From: Hypericibacter terrae
GTDB taxonomy: Bacteria; Pseudomonadota; Alphaproteobacteria; Dongiales; Dongiaceae
DNA: 64,000 nt
Assembly: GCF_008728855.1 (NCBI RefSeq)
Contig: NZ_CP042906.1
Location: forward strand, 1,922,001 to 1,986,000
Reading direction: 5' to 3'
Positions 26,934-35,894 of the stretch are shown one piece after another; position 1 is the stretch's first letter, and every line of letters starts with the position of its first letter. The position numbers and the translations under genes were made by a program. The notes under the pieces were generated by a model. It searched no databases. It was not told the origin of the DNA and saw only the letters and a program-made list of their open reading frames with translations.

Positions 26934-28016
26934 ATGTTTTCGGGCGTTTTCGACATGGCCGCTCGCCATGACATCAAGCGCGGATTGAGCTGGGGCTCGG
27001 CAGCCCTGGCCGGCGCATTGCTGCTGCTGCCGCTGGCGACCCCGGCGCAGGCCGCGGATACCATCACCATCGCCTCCTGGGGCGGCAATTATCAGGACGC
27101 GCTCTCCAAGGCGATCTGGGGTCCCGTCGGCCAGAAGCTCGGCATCACCGTGAAGGAGGACAACACCAACGGTCTCGCCGATGTGCGCGCCCAGGTGCTG
27201 GCCAACGCAGTGCAGTGGGACATCACCGAGCTCACCATCGATGGCTGCGCCCAGGGTGCCGCCGAAGGCCTGTTCGAGCCCATCGACTTCACTGTGGTGG
27301 ACAAGTCGGGCTTCGATCCCGCCGTCGTCAATGCCAGCTATATGGGCCAGAACTACTATTCCAACGTCGTCGCCTGGAGCACGGAGAAGTACGGCAAGGA
27401 CGGTCCGCAAAGCTGGGCCGATTTCTGGAACGTCGAGAAGTTCCCGGGCCGCCGGTCGCTGCGCAACGATCCGGCCGAGGTGCTGGAAGCGGCGCTGCTC
27501 GCCGACGGCGTGGCGCCCGACAAGCTCTATCCGCTCGATCTCGACCGCGCCTTCAAGAGCCTCGAGAAGATCAAGCCCTACATCTCCGTCTGGTGGTCCT
27601 CGGGCGCGCAATCGGCGCAGCTCCTGACCGACGGCGAGGTCGACATGATCGGCGCCTGGAGCGGCCGCGTGACGGCGGCGCAGGCCCAGGGTGCCAAGGT
27701 GGACTTCACCTTCAACCAGGGCCTCCTGATCGCCGACTGCCTGGTGATCCCGAAGGGCGCCAAGAACAAGGACCTGGCGATGAAGGCCCTGGCGGCCGCG
27801 CTCTCGGCCGACATCCAGGCCAATCTGCCGACCTATATCGATTACGGCCCGGCCAACGCCAAGGCCTTCGATACTGGCAAGATCGCGCCTGATGTGGCGG
27901 CGCGCCTCAATACCGGCCCGGAAAACGCCAAGAAGCAGGTGGTGTTCCACGGCGATTGGTGGGGCGAGCATGGTGCCGAGGCGCGCGAGCGCTGGAGCGC
28001 CTTCATGAACGAATAG
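26934..28016 (+). CDS. Polyamine-type ABC transporter substrate-binding protein
   Basis: Periplasmic binding protein of 360 residues, PotD/COG0687 type. A signal peptide of about 40 residues with a basic stretch (RHDIKRGLSW) ends at TPAQA-ADT. Mature domains open with ITIASWGGNYQDAL and include SWADFWNVEKFPGRR and GQRW-like W-rich ligand-site segments (VWWSSGAQSAQLL). ATG at 26934 has GGAGGAG seven nt upstream. A strong hairpin follows the stop and should favour its expression over the ATPase and permeases. The ligand is probably a cationic amine or an amino-acid derivative. Confidence 0.9.
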   Translation: MFSGVFDMAARHDIKRGLSWGSAALAGALLLLPLATPAQAADTITIASWGGNYQDALSKAIWGPVGQKLGITVKEDNTNGLADVRAQVLANAVQWDITELTIDGCAQGAAEGLFEPIDFTVVDKSGFDPAVVNASYMGQNYYSNVVAWSTEKYGKDGPQSWADFWNVEKFPGRRSLRNDPAEVLEAALLADGVAPDKLYPLDLDRAFKSLEKIKPYISVWWSSGAQSAQLLTDGEVDMIGAWSGRVTAAQAQGAKVDFTFNQGLLIADCLVIPKGAKNKDLAMKALAAALSADIQANLPTYIDYGPANAKAFDTGKIAPDVAARLNTGPENAKKQVVFHGDWWGEHGAEARERWSAFMNE

Positions 28017-28056
28017 ACTTTCTGCCTCGACCTGCCTCAACCTGAGAACTGGCACC

Positions 28057-28092
28057 TCCGGCCGGGTTTCGATCCGGCCGGAGGTTTCTTTC
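28057..28092 (+). terminator. Hairpin with T-tract between binding-protein and ATPase genes
   Basis: Perfect 11-bp stem CCTCCGGCCGG (28057-28067) / CCGGCCGGAGG (28076-28086), an 8-nt loop and TTTCTTTC. It lies inside the operon, so it probably causes partial termination, giving more binding protein than membrane components. Confidence 0.8.
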
Positions 28093-28114
28093 TAAAGCCC
28101 GGGTGCCTTGCCGC

Positions 28115-29260
28115 ATGACGATGACGACCGATATCGATCCCGCGCTCGAACGCAGCGCCACCGGCGAGAGGATGGGTGCCGATCTGCGGCCGGGCGTGCC
28201 GATCCAGATCCGCCAGCTGTCCAAGGTCTATGGCAGCTTCCGCGCGCTCGATGCGGTCGATCTGGATGTGCGCAGCGGCGAATTCCTGACGCTGCTCGGG
28301 CCGTCCGGTTCCGGCAAATCGACGCTGCTGATGGCGCTGGCGGGCTTCAGCCGCCCGAACTCAGGCAGCATCGCCTTCGATGGCGACGAGGTCACCCGCC
28401 GGCCGCCGCACAAGCGCAATATCGGCGTGGTGTTTCAGAACTACGCCCTGTTCCCGCATATGAATGTGGCGGCCAATGTCGGCTATCCGTTGCGACTGCG
28501 TCGCGTGGGCAGGGCCGAGACCGCCGACCGTGTTCGCCGCGCGCTCGATCTGGTGCAGCTGAGCTCGATGCTGGAGCGCACGATCGACAGCCTGTCCGGC
28601 GGCCAGCGCCAGCGCGTGGCGTTGGCGCGCGCCATCGTGTTCGAGCCGAAGATCCTGCTGATGGACGAGCCGCTCTCGGCGCTCGACAAGAAGCTGCGCG
28701 AGCATATGCAGATCGAGATCCGGCATCTGCATGAGAAGCTCGGCGTCACCACGATCTATGTGACCCACGATCAGCGCGAGGCGCTGACCATGTCGGACCG
28801 GATCGCCGTCATCAATCAGGGCCGCATTGCCCAGATCGACAAGCCGCGTGAGCTCTATGAAGCGCCGGCCAGCCGTTTCGTCGCCGAGTTCATCGGCGAG
28901 GCGGTGCTGTTGCCGGTCGAGCTGCGGGAGGGGGCGGCCTGGTGCGCCGGCTGCCGTCTGCAGGGCGTCAAGATCGCCGATCGATCGCGTCCGCTTTATC
29001 TGGTCCTGCGACCCGAGAAGCTCGATCTTCTGCCGGCGGCGACCGGTGGTGATTGGAACCGCTTTCCGGGTCGCGTGCGCGAGGTGGTCTATCAGGGCGA
29101 CAGCGTGCTGGTTGCGATCCAGCTCGAGGGCGGCACGCTGGTCAATCTGCGCAAAGCCAGCGACCGCAGCAGCCTGAACCAGCTGCCGGCGAATGGCGAT
29201 GCGGTCGTGCTCGGCGTGCATCTCGAGGACACGCTGGTGGTGCCGGAGGACCGGCCGTGA
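28115..29260 (+). CDS. ABC transporter ATP-binding protein (PotA-like)
   Basis: 381-residue ATPase: Walker A GPSGSGKST (about 65-73), Q-loop VVFQNYALFPHM, signature LSGGQRQRVALARA, Walker B ILLMDEPLSALDKKL and H-loop YVTHDQREA. A C-terminal TOBE regulatory domain (about 270-381) is as in PotA/CysA-type ATPases. ATG at 28115 is chosen over the upstream GTG 28103; ATG 28121 is also possible. The stop overlaps the first permease start as GTGA. Confidence 0.92.
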   Translation: MTMTTDIDPALERSATGERMGADLRPGVPIQIRQLSKVYGSFRALDAVDLDVRSGEFLTLLGPSGSGKSTLLMALAGFSRPNSGSIAFDGDEVTRRPPHKRNIGVVFQNYALFPHMNVAANVGYPLRLRRVGRAETADRVRRALDLVQLSSMLERTIDSLSGGQRQRVALARAIVFEPKILLMDEPLSALDKKLREHMQIEIRHLHEKLGVTTIYVTHDQREALTMSDRIAVINQGRIAQIDKPRELYEAPASRFVAEFIGEAVLLPVELREGAAWCAGCRLQGVKIADRSRPLYLVLRPEKLDLLPAATGGDWNRFPGRVREVVYQGDSVLVAIQLEGGTLVNLRKASDRSSLNQLPANGDAVVLGVHLEDTLVVPEDRP

Positions 29261-30147
29261 CGACTTCTGTGGGGGTGGCCGTCGGGGCCGCGGCATTGGC
29301 GTCCGACGCCCGCGGCGAACGGCGCCGGCTGCTGCTGCTGTCCTCGCCGGCGATGCTGGTCGTGGCGCTCGTCATCTTCATTCCGGTCGGCTGGCTGTTC
29401 TGGCTCTCCTTCTTCGACCAGACCGGCGCCACCACCGCAAACTATGTGCGGCTGATCGACAACAGCGCCTATTACAAGATCTTCCAGACGACCTTCCTGT
29501 TGAGCGCGATCGTGACGTTGGTCACGATCCTGCTGGGCTATCCCCTGGCCTATCTGCTGTCGCAGCTTTCGCGCCGGGCGGCGCTGATCGGGCTTGCCCT
29601 GGTGCTGCTGCCGTTCTGGACCTCGCTCCTGGTGCGCACCTATGCCTGGCTGGTGCTGCTGCAGCGCAACGGCCTGGTCAACACGGCCCTCATCAAGCTG
29701 GGCCTGATCGATCAGCCGCTGGCGCTGGTCTATAACTTCACCGGAGCCGTCATCGGCATGGTCCATATCATGCTGCCCTTCCTGGTGCTGCCGCTCTACG
29801 CCTCGATGAAGAGCATCGATCCGCTGCTGCCGCGCGCGGCGATGAGCCTGGGGGCGAGCCCGCGCGCCGCATTCTGGACGGTGTTCGCGCCGCTGACCCT
29901 GCCGGGCCTCTTCGCCGGCAGCCTGCTGGTCTTCATCTACTGCCTCGGTTTCTACATCGTGCCGCAGGTGCTGGGCGGCGGCCGGGTCAACATGGTGGCG
30001 ATGAAGATCCTCGAGAACGCCACGACCTATTTCAACTGGGGCGCCGCTTCGGCTCTGGGCGTCGTGCTGCTGGTCGTGACGCTCGGCATCTTCTATGTCA
30101 TCGGCCGCTTCCTGCCGGCCGAGCGCCTCTCGGCGGAGCCGCGATGA
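29257..30147 (+). CDS. ABC transporter permease (PotB-like)
   Basis: Inner-membrane permease of 296 residues with six predicted helices. The EAA-type cytoplasmic loop reads PRAAMSLGASPRAAFWTVFAPLTLPG (about 200-225), where the ATPase docks. The RTYAWLVLLQRNG segment is common in PotB. GTG at 29257 overlaps the ATPase stop (GTGA) and the 3' end overlaps the second permease (ATGA). Confidence 0.9.
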   Translation: MTTSVGVAVGAAALASDARGERRRLLLLSSPAMLVVALVIFIPVGWLFWLSFFDQTGATTANYVRLIDNSAYYKIFQTTFLLSAIVTLVTILLGYPLAYLLSQLSRRAALIGLALVLLPFWTSLLVRTYAWLVLLQRNGLVNTALIKLGLIDQPLALVYNFTGAVIGMVHIMLPFLVLPLYASMKSIDPLLPRAAMSLGASPRAAFWTVFAPLTLPGLFAGSLLVFIYCLGFYIVPQVLGGGRVNMVAMKILENATTYFNWGAASALGVVLLVVTLGIFYVIGRFLPAERLSAEPR

Positions 30148-30968
30148 GCAGCGGCATCGATCGGGACGTCTCGCATTGGCAGCGCGCCTGGCTCTATGTC
30201 TATGCCGGGCTGGTGCTGCTGTTCCTGGTGGTGCCGATCCTGATCGTCGTGCCGATGTCCTTCACGCCCTCGGAGCATCTGGAGTTCCCGCCGCCGGCGC
30301 TTTCCCTGCGCTGGTACCAGAGCTTCTTCGGCAGCACCGAATGGATGGATGCGGCCTGGGTCTCGATCCGCGCGGCCTTCTTCACGGTACTGGTGGCGAC
30401 GCCGCTGGGCACGGCCGCCGCCTACGGCCTCCATGTCGCGGCGAGCCGCTGGACCAAGATCCTGCGCGCCGCCCTCGTGGTGCCGCTGATCGTGCCGGTG
30501 ATCATCGTCGCCATCGGCCTCTTCTATGTTTTCGCCAAGCTCGGCCTGATCAACACCATGACCGGGCTGGTCCTGGCCCATACGGTGCTGGCGATCCCCT
30601 TCGTCATCGTGACGGTGACGGCGGGCCTGCGCCGCTACGAGATGAGTCAGGAGATGGTCGCGCGCAGCCTGGGCGCCAACCGCTGGGTCGCCTTCTTCAC
30701 AGTGACCCTGCCGCAGATCCGGATCTCCGTGCTGTCGGGCGCGCTCTTCGCCTGGGTCACCTCGTTCGACGAGGTGGTGATCGCGCTCTTCATCTCGCGC
30801 GGCGAATCCTCGACCCTGACCCGCAAGATGTTCACCTCGCTGCGCGACCAGGTCAGCCCGACCATCGCCGCGATCTCGACCATGCTGATCGCGCTCTCGA
30901 TCCTCGTGGCCGCGGCGATCCTGATCCAGGAGCTTTCCAGACCACAGCGGGCAGGGCAGCGGGCCTGA
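30144..30968 (+). CDS. ABC transporter permease (PotC-like)
   Basis: 274 residues, six predicted membrane helices, EAA loop MVARSLGANRWVAFFTVTLP (about 170-190). FTPSEHLEFPPPALSLRWY near the N-terminus is the usual PotC periplasmic loop. ATG at 30144 overlaps the PotB-like stop as ATGA. Together with the three previous genes it forms a full type I importer of the spermidine/putrescine family. Confidence 0.9.
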   Translation: MSSGIDRDVSHWQRAWLYVYAGLVLLFLVVPILIVVPMSFTPSEHLEFPPPALSLRWYQSFFGSTEWMDAAWVSIRAAFFTVLVATPLGTAAAYGLHVAASRWTKILRAALVVPLIVPVIIVAIGLFYVFAKLGLINTMTGLVLAHTVLAIPFVIVTVTAGLRRYEMSQEMVARSLGANRWVAFFTVTLPQIRISVLSGALFAWVTSFDEVVIALFISRGESSTLTRKMFTSLRDQVSPTIAAISTMLIALSILVAAAILIQELSRPQRAGQRA

Positions 30969-31053
30969 CCGGCGGGCGACACGGATTTTCGTTCATTTAT
31001 CGAATCGGGCGGCCGAGGTTCTTCGCCGCCCAGCTTGGCATCGGAGGATTGGC

Positions 31054-32217
31054 GTGGCTCAGGAGTTCGCAGCGTTTTCGAAGGAAGAACATGACGGCCG
31101 CATGGCGCGCGCCCGCGCGCTGATGCGCGAGCAGAAATATGCCTGCTGCATCGTGGTGGCGCCGGAGAACCTCTATTATCTCGGCGGCTACGAATCCTGG
31201 GTCAGCGTCAACAGCCCCCAGGCGCTGATCTTCACCGCCGACGAGGCGGAACCCACCCTGATCCTGCGCAATGTCGATCTCTCCCTGGCGCTGGAGACGA
31301 GCTGGGTCCGCGACATCCGCACCTATCATCTCCATACCGAGAACTTCGCCGCGCGCGTCGCCGGCATCCTCGAGGAGAAGGGCGTCACCGACGGGCGCGT
31401 GGCGATCGAGCTGCAATCCTATGCGCTGCCTTATTCGCTGGGCCGCGAACTCGCCGCCGCCCTGGCGCCGATCCAGCTGGTCGATGCGACGGTGACTTTG
31501 GGCGATCTGCGGCTGGCGAAGTCGGCCCGCGAGATGCAGTACATCGAGCAGGCGGCGGCCTTCACCAATATCGGCCTGAAGGCCGCGCGCCAGGCGCTCA
31601 AGCCCGGCGTCACCGAGATCGGGCTCGCCGCCGCGATCGAGGGCGCGCTGCGACTTGCCGGCAGCGACTATTGGGCGATCCCGACCGAGCTCGCCAGCGG
31701 CAAGCGCACGCCGGGCGGCCATGGCACGCCGCGCGAGAAGCCGATCGAGCCGGGTGACCTGGTCCATATCGAGTTCGCCGGCGTCTCGAACCGCTATCAC
31801 ACGACGGCGCTGCAGACCTTGTCGCTGGGCGATCCGGGGCCGCGCGCCAGGGAGCTCTACGAGATCGGGCTGCAGTCCTTGCGCGCCGGCATCGCCGCGG
31901 TGAAGCCGGGCGTGCCGGTCTCGGCCGCCGAAGAGGCGTCGCTCCTGCCGCTGCGCAAGCACGGGCTGGAGCACACGGCCATGATGCGCTTCGGCTACGG
32001 CATCGGCATCGCCTATCCGCCGATCTGGCTCGAGACCCTGCAGATCAGCCGCGGCTTCGATCGCAAGTTTGAGACCGGCATGGTCTTCGTGCTTCACTCC
32101 TGCCTCGAGCTGGTCGAGGAAGGAATCGGGATCGTGCAGGGTGGGACCTATGCGCTGACGGAATCGGGTCCGCGCATGCTGGTGGGGGCAGGGGATTCGC
32201 CGCTGGTGATGGCTTGA
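31054..32217 (+). CDS. M24-fold (pita-bread) hydrolase lacking metal ligands; creatinase/ectoine-hydrolase-like
   Basis: 387 residues: N-terminal creatinase domain (about 10-150) and C-terminal pita-bread catalytic fold. All five metal ligands of Xaa-Pro aminopeptidases appear lost: the Asp pair reads HIEFAG and RYHTT (about 233-245), the His reads GYGIGIAY (about 312), and the Glu positions read MVFVLHS (about 338) and GIVQGG (about 357). Metal-free members such as creatinase hydrolyse C-N bonds in small amino compounds. GTG at 31054 has GGAGGA seven nt upstream. It lies 85 nt after the permease and 64 nt before a DAO oxidase; creatinase plus sarcosine-type oxidase is a known pairing, but the substrate here is unknown. 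Confidence 0.8.
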   Translation: MAQEFAAFSKEEHDGRMARARALMREQKYACCIVVAPENLYYLGGYESWVSVNSPQALIFTADEAEPTLILRNVDLSLALETSWVRDIRTYHLHTENFAARVAGILEEKGVTDGRVAIELQSYALPYSLGRELAAALAPIQLVDATVTLGDLRLAKSAREMQYIEQAAAFTNIGLKAARQALKPGVTEIGLAAAIEGALRLAGSDYWAIPTELASGKRTPGGHGTPREKPIEPGDLVHIEFAGVSNRYHTTALQTLSLGDPGPRARELYEIGLQSLRAGIAAVKPGVPVSAAEEASLLPLRKHGLEHTAMMRFGYGIGIAYPPIWLETLQISRGFDRKFETGMVFVLHSCLELVEEGIGIVQGGTYALTESGPRMLVGAGDSPLVMA

Positions 32218-32221
32218 ACAT

Positions 32222-32250
32222 TCACCTCCCCCTCAAGGGGGGAGGGGATA
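32222..32250. repeat. Short G/C-run palindrome between M24 and DAO genes
   Basis: CCTCCCCC-tcaa-GGGGGGAGG near 32226-32246. It is similar in type to the C-rich/G-rich element after the aryl polyene cluster and could reduce read-through into the oxidase gene. Confidence 0.5.
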
Positions 32251-32281
32251 AGTAAGATGTGGTCGGCGGGATGAACCCAGA

Positions 32282-33571
32282 ATGAACCAGAACGCGGATG
32301 CGATCATCGTTGGCGGCGGCATCGCGGGGGCGGCCACGGCCTATTACCTCGCCAAGGCCGGCCTGAAGCCGATCCTCTGCGAGAAGGGCGAGATCGCGGG
32401 CGAGCAGTCGAGCCGCAATTGGGGCTTCGTGCGCCAGCAGGGCCGCGATCCCTTCGAAGTGCCGCTGATGATCGAATGCAATCGGATGTGGCAGGGCCTC
32501 TCGGCCGAGCTCGGCACCGATCTCCACTGGCGCCAGGGCGGCAATCTGGCGATGGCGGCCGACGGGAAGCGGCTCGCCGCCTTGGAAGGCTGGCTCGACG
32601 TCGCCAAGCTCTATCAGCTCGACAGCCGCATCCTGACCAACAAGCAGATCCGCGAGCTCATTCCCGGCATCGAAGGGCACTGGGTCGGGGGACTCTATAC
32701 GCCGAGCGACGGGCAGGCCGAGCCGGCGGTCGTGGCGCCGGCCTTCGCGCAAGTTGCACGCCAGCTCGGCGCCGAGATCATGACCGGCTGCGCCGTCGAC
32801 GAGATCGTGACGGCAGGCGGCGCCGTCACCGGCGTGCGCACCGAGCGCGGCGAGCTCAAGGCGCCCATCGTCATTTGCGCCGCAGGCGCCTGGAGTTCGC
32901 GTCTGCTGCGCAGGCTGGGTCTTTCCCTGCCGCAGTTGCTGATCCGCGGCACGGTCGCGCGCACCACGCCGGCGCCGAAGATCACTGCGGCCGGCGTCTG
33001 GGGCCCCGAGGTCGCGTTCCGCCAGCGCAGCGACGGCAGCTTCAACATCGCCGCCGGCACCGGCACCGATTACGACATCGTCCCCGACACGCTGCGCCAC
33101 GCCCGCGCCTTCTGGCCGAACTTCCGCGAGAACCGCGCTCTGTTCGACCTGCATTTCGGGCCGGCGTTCCTGAAGAGCCTCTGGTCGGAGCTGCGGCTCT
33201 CCGAAACCGGCCGCCATCCCTTCCGCGCCATTCGGGTCATGGATCCGCCGGCCAACCCGGATCGCGTCGCCAATGCGCTGGCGGGCCTCAAGACGGTGTT
33301 CCCGAATCTCGGGCCGGTCTCGATCGTCCGAAGCTGGGCCGGCAATATCGATGCCACGCCCGATGCGATCCCGGTCCTGGGCGGGGTCGAGGCGGTGAGG
33401 GGACTTCTGATCGCCACCGGCCTCAGCGGCCACGGATTCGGCATGGGACCGATCGTCGGGCGGCTGATGGCGGAGCTGGCGGCCAAGGGAAAGACCTCGT
33501 TCGACATCACCGGCTTCCGCTTTTCGCGCTTCGAGGAGGGCGCGACATTGGGTGCTCGCAGCGTTGTCTGA
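32282..33571 (+). CDS. FAD-dependent amino-acid/amine oxidase (DAO family)
   Basis: 429-residue flavoprotein of the glycine oxidase/D-amino-acid dehydrogenase family. The N-terminal Rossmann motif AIIVGGGIAGAATAYYLAKAG is followed by EQSSRNWGFVRQQGRD for FAD contact, a central substrate domain with TPSDGQAEPAVVAPAF, and a C-terminal FAD block ATGLSGHGFGMGP. It oxidises a C-N bond in an amino acid or N-methyl amine. ATG at 32282. It is the last gene of the MocR-associated locus; its substrate is probably a product of the metal-free M24 hydrolase encoded just before. Confidence 0.87.
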   Translation: MNQNADAIIVGGGIAGAATAYYLAKAGLKPILCEKGEIAGEQSSRNWGFVRQQGRDPFEVPLMIECNRMWQGLSAELGTDLHWRQGGNLAMAADGKRLAALEGWLDVAKLYQLDSRILTNKQIRELIPGIEGHWVGGLYTPSDGQAEPAVVAPAFAQVARQLGAEIMTGCAVDEIVTAGGAVTGVRTERGELKAPIVICAAGAWSSRLLRRLGLSLPQLLIRGTVARTTPAPKITAAGVWGPEVAFRQRSDGSFNIAAGTGTDYDIVPDTLRHARAFWPNFRENRALFDLHFGPAFLKSLWSELRLSETGRHPFRAIRVMDPPANPDRVANALAGLKTVFPNLGPVSIVRSWAGNIDATPDAIPVLGGVEAVRGLLIATGLSGHGFGMGPIVGRLMAELAAKGKTSFDITGFRFSRFEEGATLGARSVV

Positions 33572-33670
33572 ATGGGCGCGGGGCGCCCGTTCCGATGTCG
33601 AAGGTGCTTTCTCGGGACCTCCGGCGCGGCATGGGGGCACGCCGTGATTCCCGGTGCGGCTTGATTAGCA

Positions 33671-34573
33671 TCATCGCTTCCGGCGCGGGCGTAGCGCCTG
33701 GCGCCATTCCGCTTGGATATCCTCGGCGACTTCCATGAAACGTCGAATGAGAGGCCGATTCTGACGCTGCGCCACGCAGGTGGCGAAGAATGGAATCGTC
33801 ATCGACGCGCCGTCGATCCGAATCATATGTAATCGGCTGTCCGGTACATAATCCACAATGCAGACCACGCCGACGCCCAAACCTCGAAGCACAGCCTCCC
33901 GGACGCCTTCTCGCCCGGTCACGCGCAGAATGTGGCCAGGCGATACGCCCGCCTCGCCAAGAGCTTGATCGACCACTTGCTGCGTGGCGGAGCTCGGTTC
34001 GCGAAACACCACGCGCTGGCCGCTGAAGTCCTTGACGTAGACAGCGCGCCGGCGGGCCCAGGGGTGCTCGTCGTTGGCGAATGCCATCACGTCGAACTGC
34101 CCGACCAGGACGGACCGGTAGCGTGATTCGGGCAGGCGGCGCGCGAGGACGGCAACGTCGCTGGAGAATCCGTCGAGGCTTTCTGTCACCAGTTCGGCCG
34201 AGCCGACATCGACGGTCACTTCGACACCGGGAAGCCGCGTCGCGAACCGCTGAACGAGTTCCATCGTGACCGCAGGTCCGACCGTGCCGACCGACAGTCG
34301 ACCGACCTTCAGGTCGCGCGCTGCATGCAAAAAGCGAAGCGCCTCGTCGTTCACGGCAAACACATCTTGCGTGATCTGATAGAGCGTGCGTCCGGCCGAA
34401 GAAAGCTCGACCCGGCGGCCCCGGCGATGAAAGAGCTCTACGCGAAAATGCGTTTCGAGCGCCCGTACCTGCTCGGTGACCGTCGGTTGACTCACGCCGA
34501 GCTGGTGCGCCCCGGCCGTAAAACCGTGGTGCTTCGCTACCGCGTGGAAGGATCGGAGCCATTTTTCATACAT
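33671..34573 (-). CDS. LysR-family transcriptional regulator
   Basis: 300 residues: N-terminal winged helix (about 4-62, FTAGAHQLGVSQPTVTEQVRALE) and a C-terminal periplasmic-binding-fold effector domain (about 90-290). ATG at 34573. It is divergent from the Pot-type ABC operon starting at 34791, the usual position for a LysR activator of its target. The 217-nt intergenic region has a perfect GATTAATC palindrome (34597-34604) near the LysR start. The effector is unknown; by analogy it would be the imported amine or a breakdown product. It converges with the DAO gene. Confidence 0.88.
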   Translation of the reverse strand: MYEKWLRSFHAVAKHHGFTAGAHQLGVSQPTVTEQVRALETHFRVELFHRRGRRVELSSAGRTLYQITQDVFAVNDEALRFLHAARDLKVGRLSVGTVGPAVTMELVQRFATRLPGVEVTVDVGSAELVTESLDGFSSDVAVLARRLPESRYRSVLVGQFDVMAFANDEHPWARRRAVYVKDFSGQRVVFREPSSATQQVVDQALGEAGVSPGHILRVTGREGVREAVLRGLGVGVVCIVDYVPDSRLHMIRIDGASMTIPFFATCVAQRQNRPLIRRFMEVAEDIQAEWRQALRPRRKR

Positions 34574-34596
34574 AGGGCCAGCCTATAACAAAGGAA

Positions 34597-34604
34597 GATT
34601 AATC
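34597..34604. promoter_or_regulatory. AT-rich palindrome, possible LysR operator half
   Basis: GATTAATC is a perfect 8-bp palindrome in an AT-rich patch (34585-34612) of an otherwise GC-rich divergent region. LysR sites are AT-rich interrupted palindromes. This is a candidate only. Confidence 0.25.
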
Positions 34605-34790
34605 AATTTGACCGTTCGGCAGCGCGGAATCTAGCGTTTTGATGGTGAGGCGAGGGGCGACCAAGCGGCTTCAGCGGTGCCAAAACTGGGCATCGATTGA
34701 AGCGATCTTCGGATCGCAAAAATCACCCCGCTTCGCACTACGGAGCCGCACGGGCGCAGCGCCCGCTCCGGCGGCCCGGGGTTGGGGGAC

Positions 34791-35891
34791 ATGGGACAAC
34801 AATCTGCTGTCGAGATCCGTCGACTGACCAAGGTGTTCGGCACCCCGGCCACCGAATCGACGCCGGTTCTGAACGATGTTTCGCTCACCATCGAGGACAA
34901 CGAATTTTTCACGCTGCTCGGGCCGTCGGGCTGCGGAAAGACGACGCTGCTTCGTCTGACCGCTGGTTTCGAGCAGCCCACCAAGGGATCCGTGATTCTC
35001 TTCGGTCGGCACATGGAGGGCCTGGCGCCGGACGCGCGACCAGTCAACACGGTGTTTCAGAGCTATATGCTCTTCCCGCACATGACCGTCGAGGAAAACG
35101 TCGGGTTCGGCCTGAGGATGCTCGGGCGCCCAGCTGCGGAGATAAAGCGGCGCTCTCGTCACGTTCTCTCTCTTGTGCGCCTGACGGGACTGGAGAACCG
35201 GTCGCCTCATCAATTGTCGGGCGGCCAACAGCAGCGCGTCGCTCTTGCGCGCGCGCTGGCACCGGCACCGCGGGTCCTGCTTCTTGACGAGCCGCTGTCG
35301 GCTCTGGATCTCAAGCTCCGGCATCAGATGCGGGGCGAGCTGAAAACGCTGCAACGCGAAACCGGCATCACATTCGTCTTCGTCACGCATGATCAGGACG
35401 AGGCCTTGACCATGAGCGACCGTATCGCGGTCCTCGGCAACGGCACGATCCATCAGGTCGGAACCCCCGTCGATGTCTATGAAAACCCGGTCAACCGGTT
35501 TGTGGCGGGGTTTGTGGGCGAGACCAATTTCATCGACGCGGTCATCGAGCGGCGATCCGGGGCCGGCGCGATCTGCCGAATTGGAGAAAATTGTCGGCTC
35601 GCGGTCGAGTCATCGGGGAAGGCGACAGTGGGAGAGGCTGTCATCTTGTCGGTTCGCCCGGAAAAGCTCCGCCTCGAGCCCATCGGTCAAGATGATCCCG
35701 AACAACTCATCGGGCGGATTGCGAACCGGAACTATGGCGGGGCGGGCACGGCCTATCAGGTCGACGTAAAAGGGGGAATCTCTCTTCTTGTGCATGAAGG
35801 CAACGATGTTGCCGGCCGGCCGCGGCTTCAAGAAGGGGAGGCCGTTCGCATCGTGGTTCCCCCGAAGGCCGTTCGCATGCTCGAGGGCTGA
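34791..35891 (+). CDS. ABC transporter ATP-binding protein (PotA-like)
   Basis: 366 residues: Walker A GPSGCGKTT (about 44-52), Q-loop TVFQSYMLFPHMTV, signature LSGGQQQRVALARALAP, Walker B LLLDEPLSALDLKL, switch FVTHDQDEALTMSD and a C-terminal TOBE domain (about 280-366). The layout is typical PotA of polyamine importers. ATG at 34791 has GGGGGA upstream; a TTG nine nt earlier is less likely. First gene of a six-gene operon with spacing of 3-92 nt. Confidence 0.92.
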   Translation: MGQQSAVEIRRLTKVFGTPATESTPVLNDVSLTIEDNEFFTLLGPSGCGKTTLLRLTAGFEQPTKGSVILFGRHMEGLAPDARPVNTVFQSYMLFPHMTVEENVGFGLRMLGRPAAEIKRRSRHVLSLVRLTGLENRSPHQLSGGQQQRVALARALAPAPRVLLLDEPLSALDLKLRHQMRGELKTLQRETGITFVFVTHDQDEALTMSDRIAVLGNGTIHQVGTPVDVYENPVNRFVAGFVGETNFIDAVIERRSGAGAICRIGENCRLAVESSGKATVGEAVILSVRPEKLRLEPIGQDDPEQLIGRIANRNYGGAGTAYQVDVKGGISLLVHEGNDVAGRPRLQEGEAVRIVVPPKAVRMLEG

Positions 35892-35894
35892 GCG

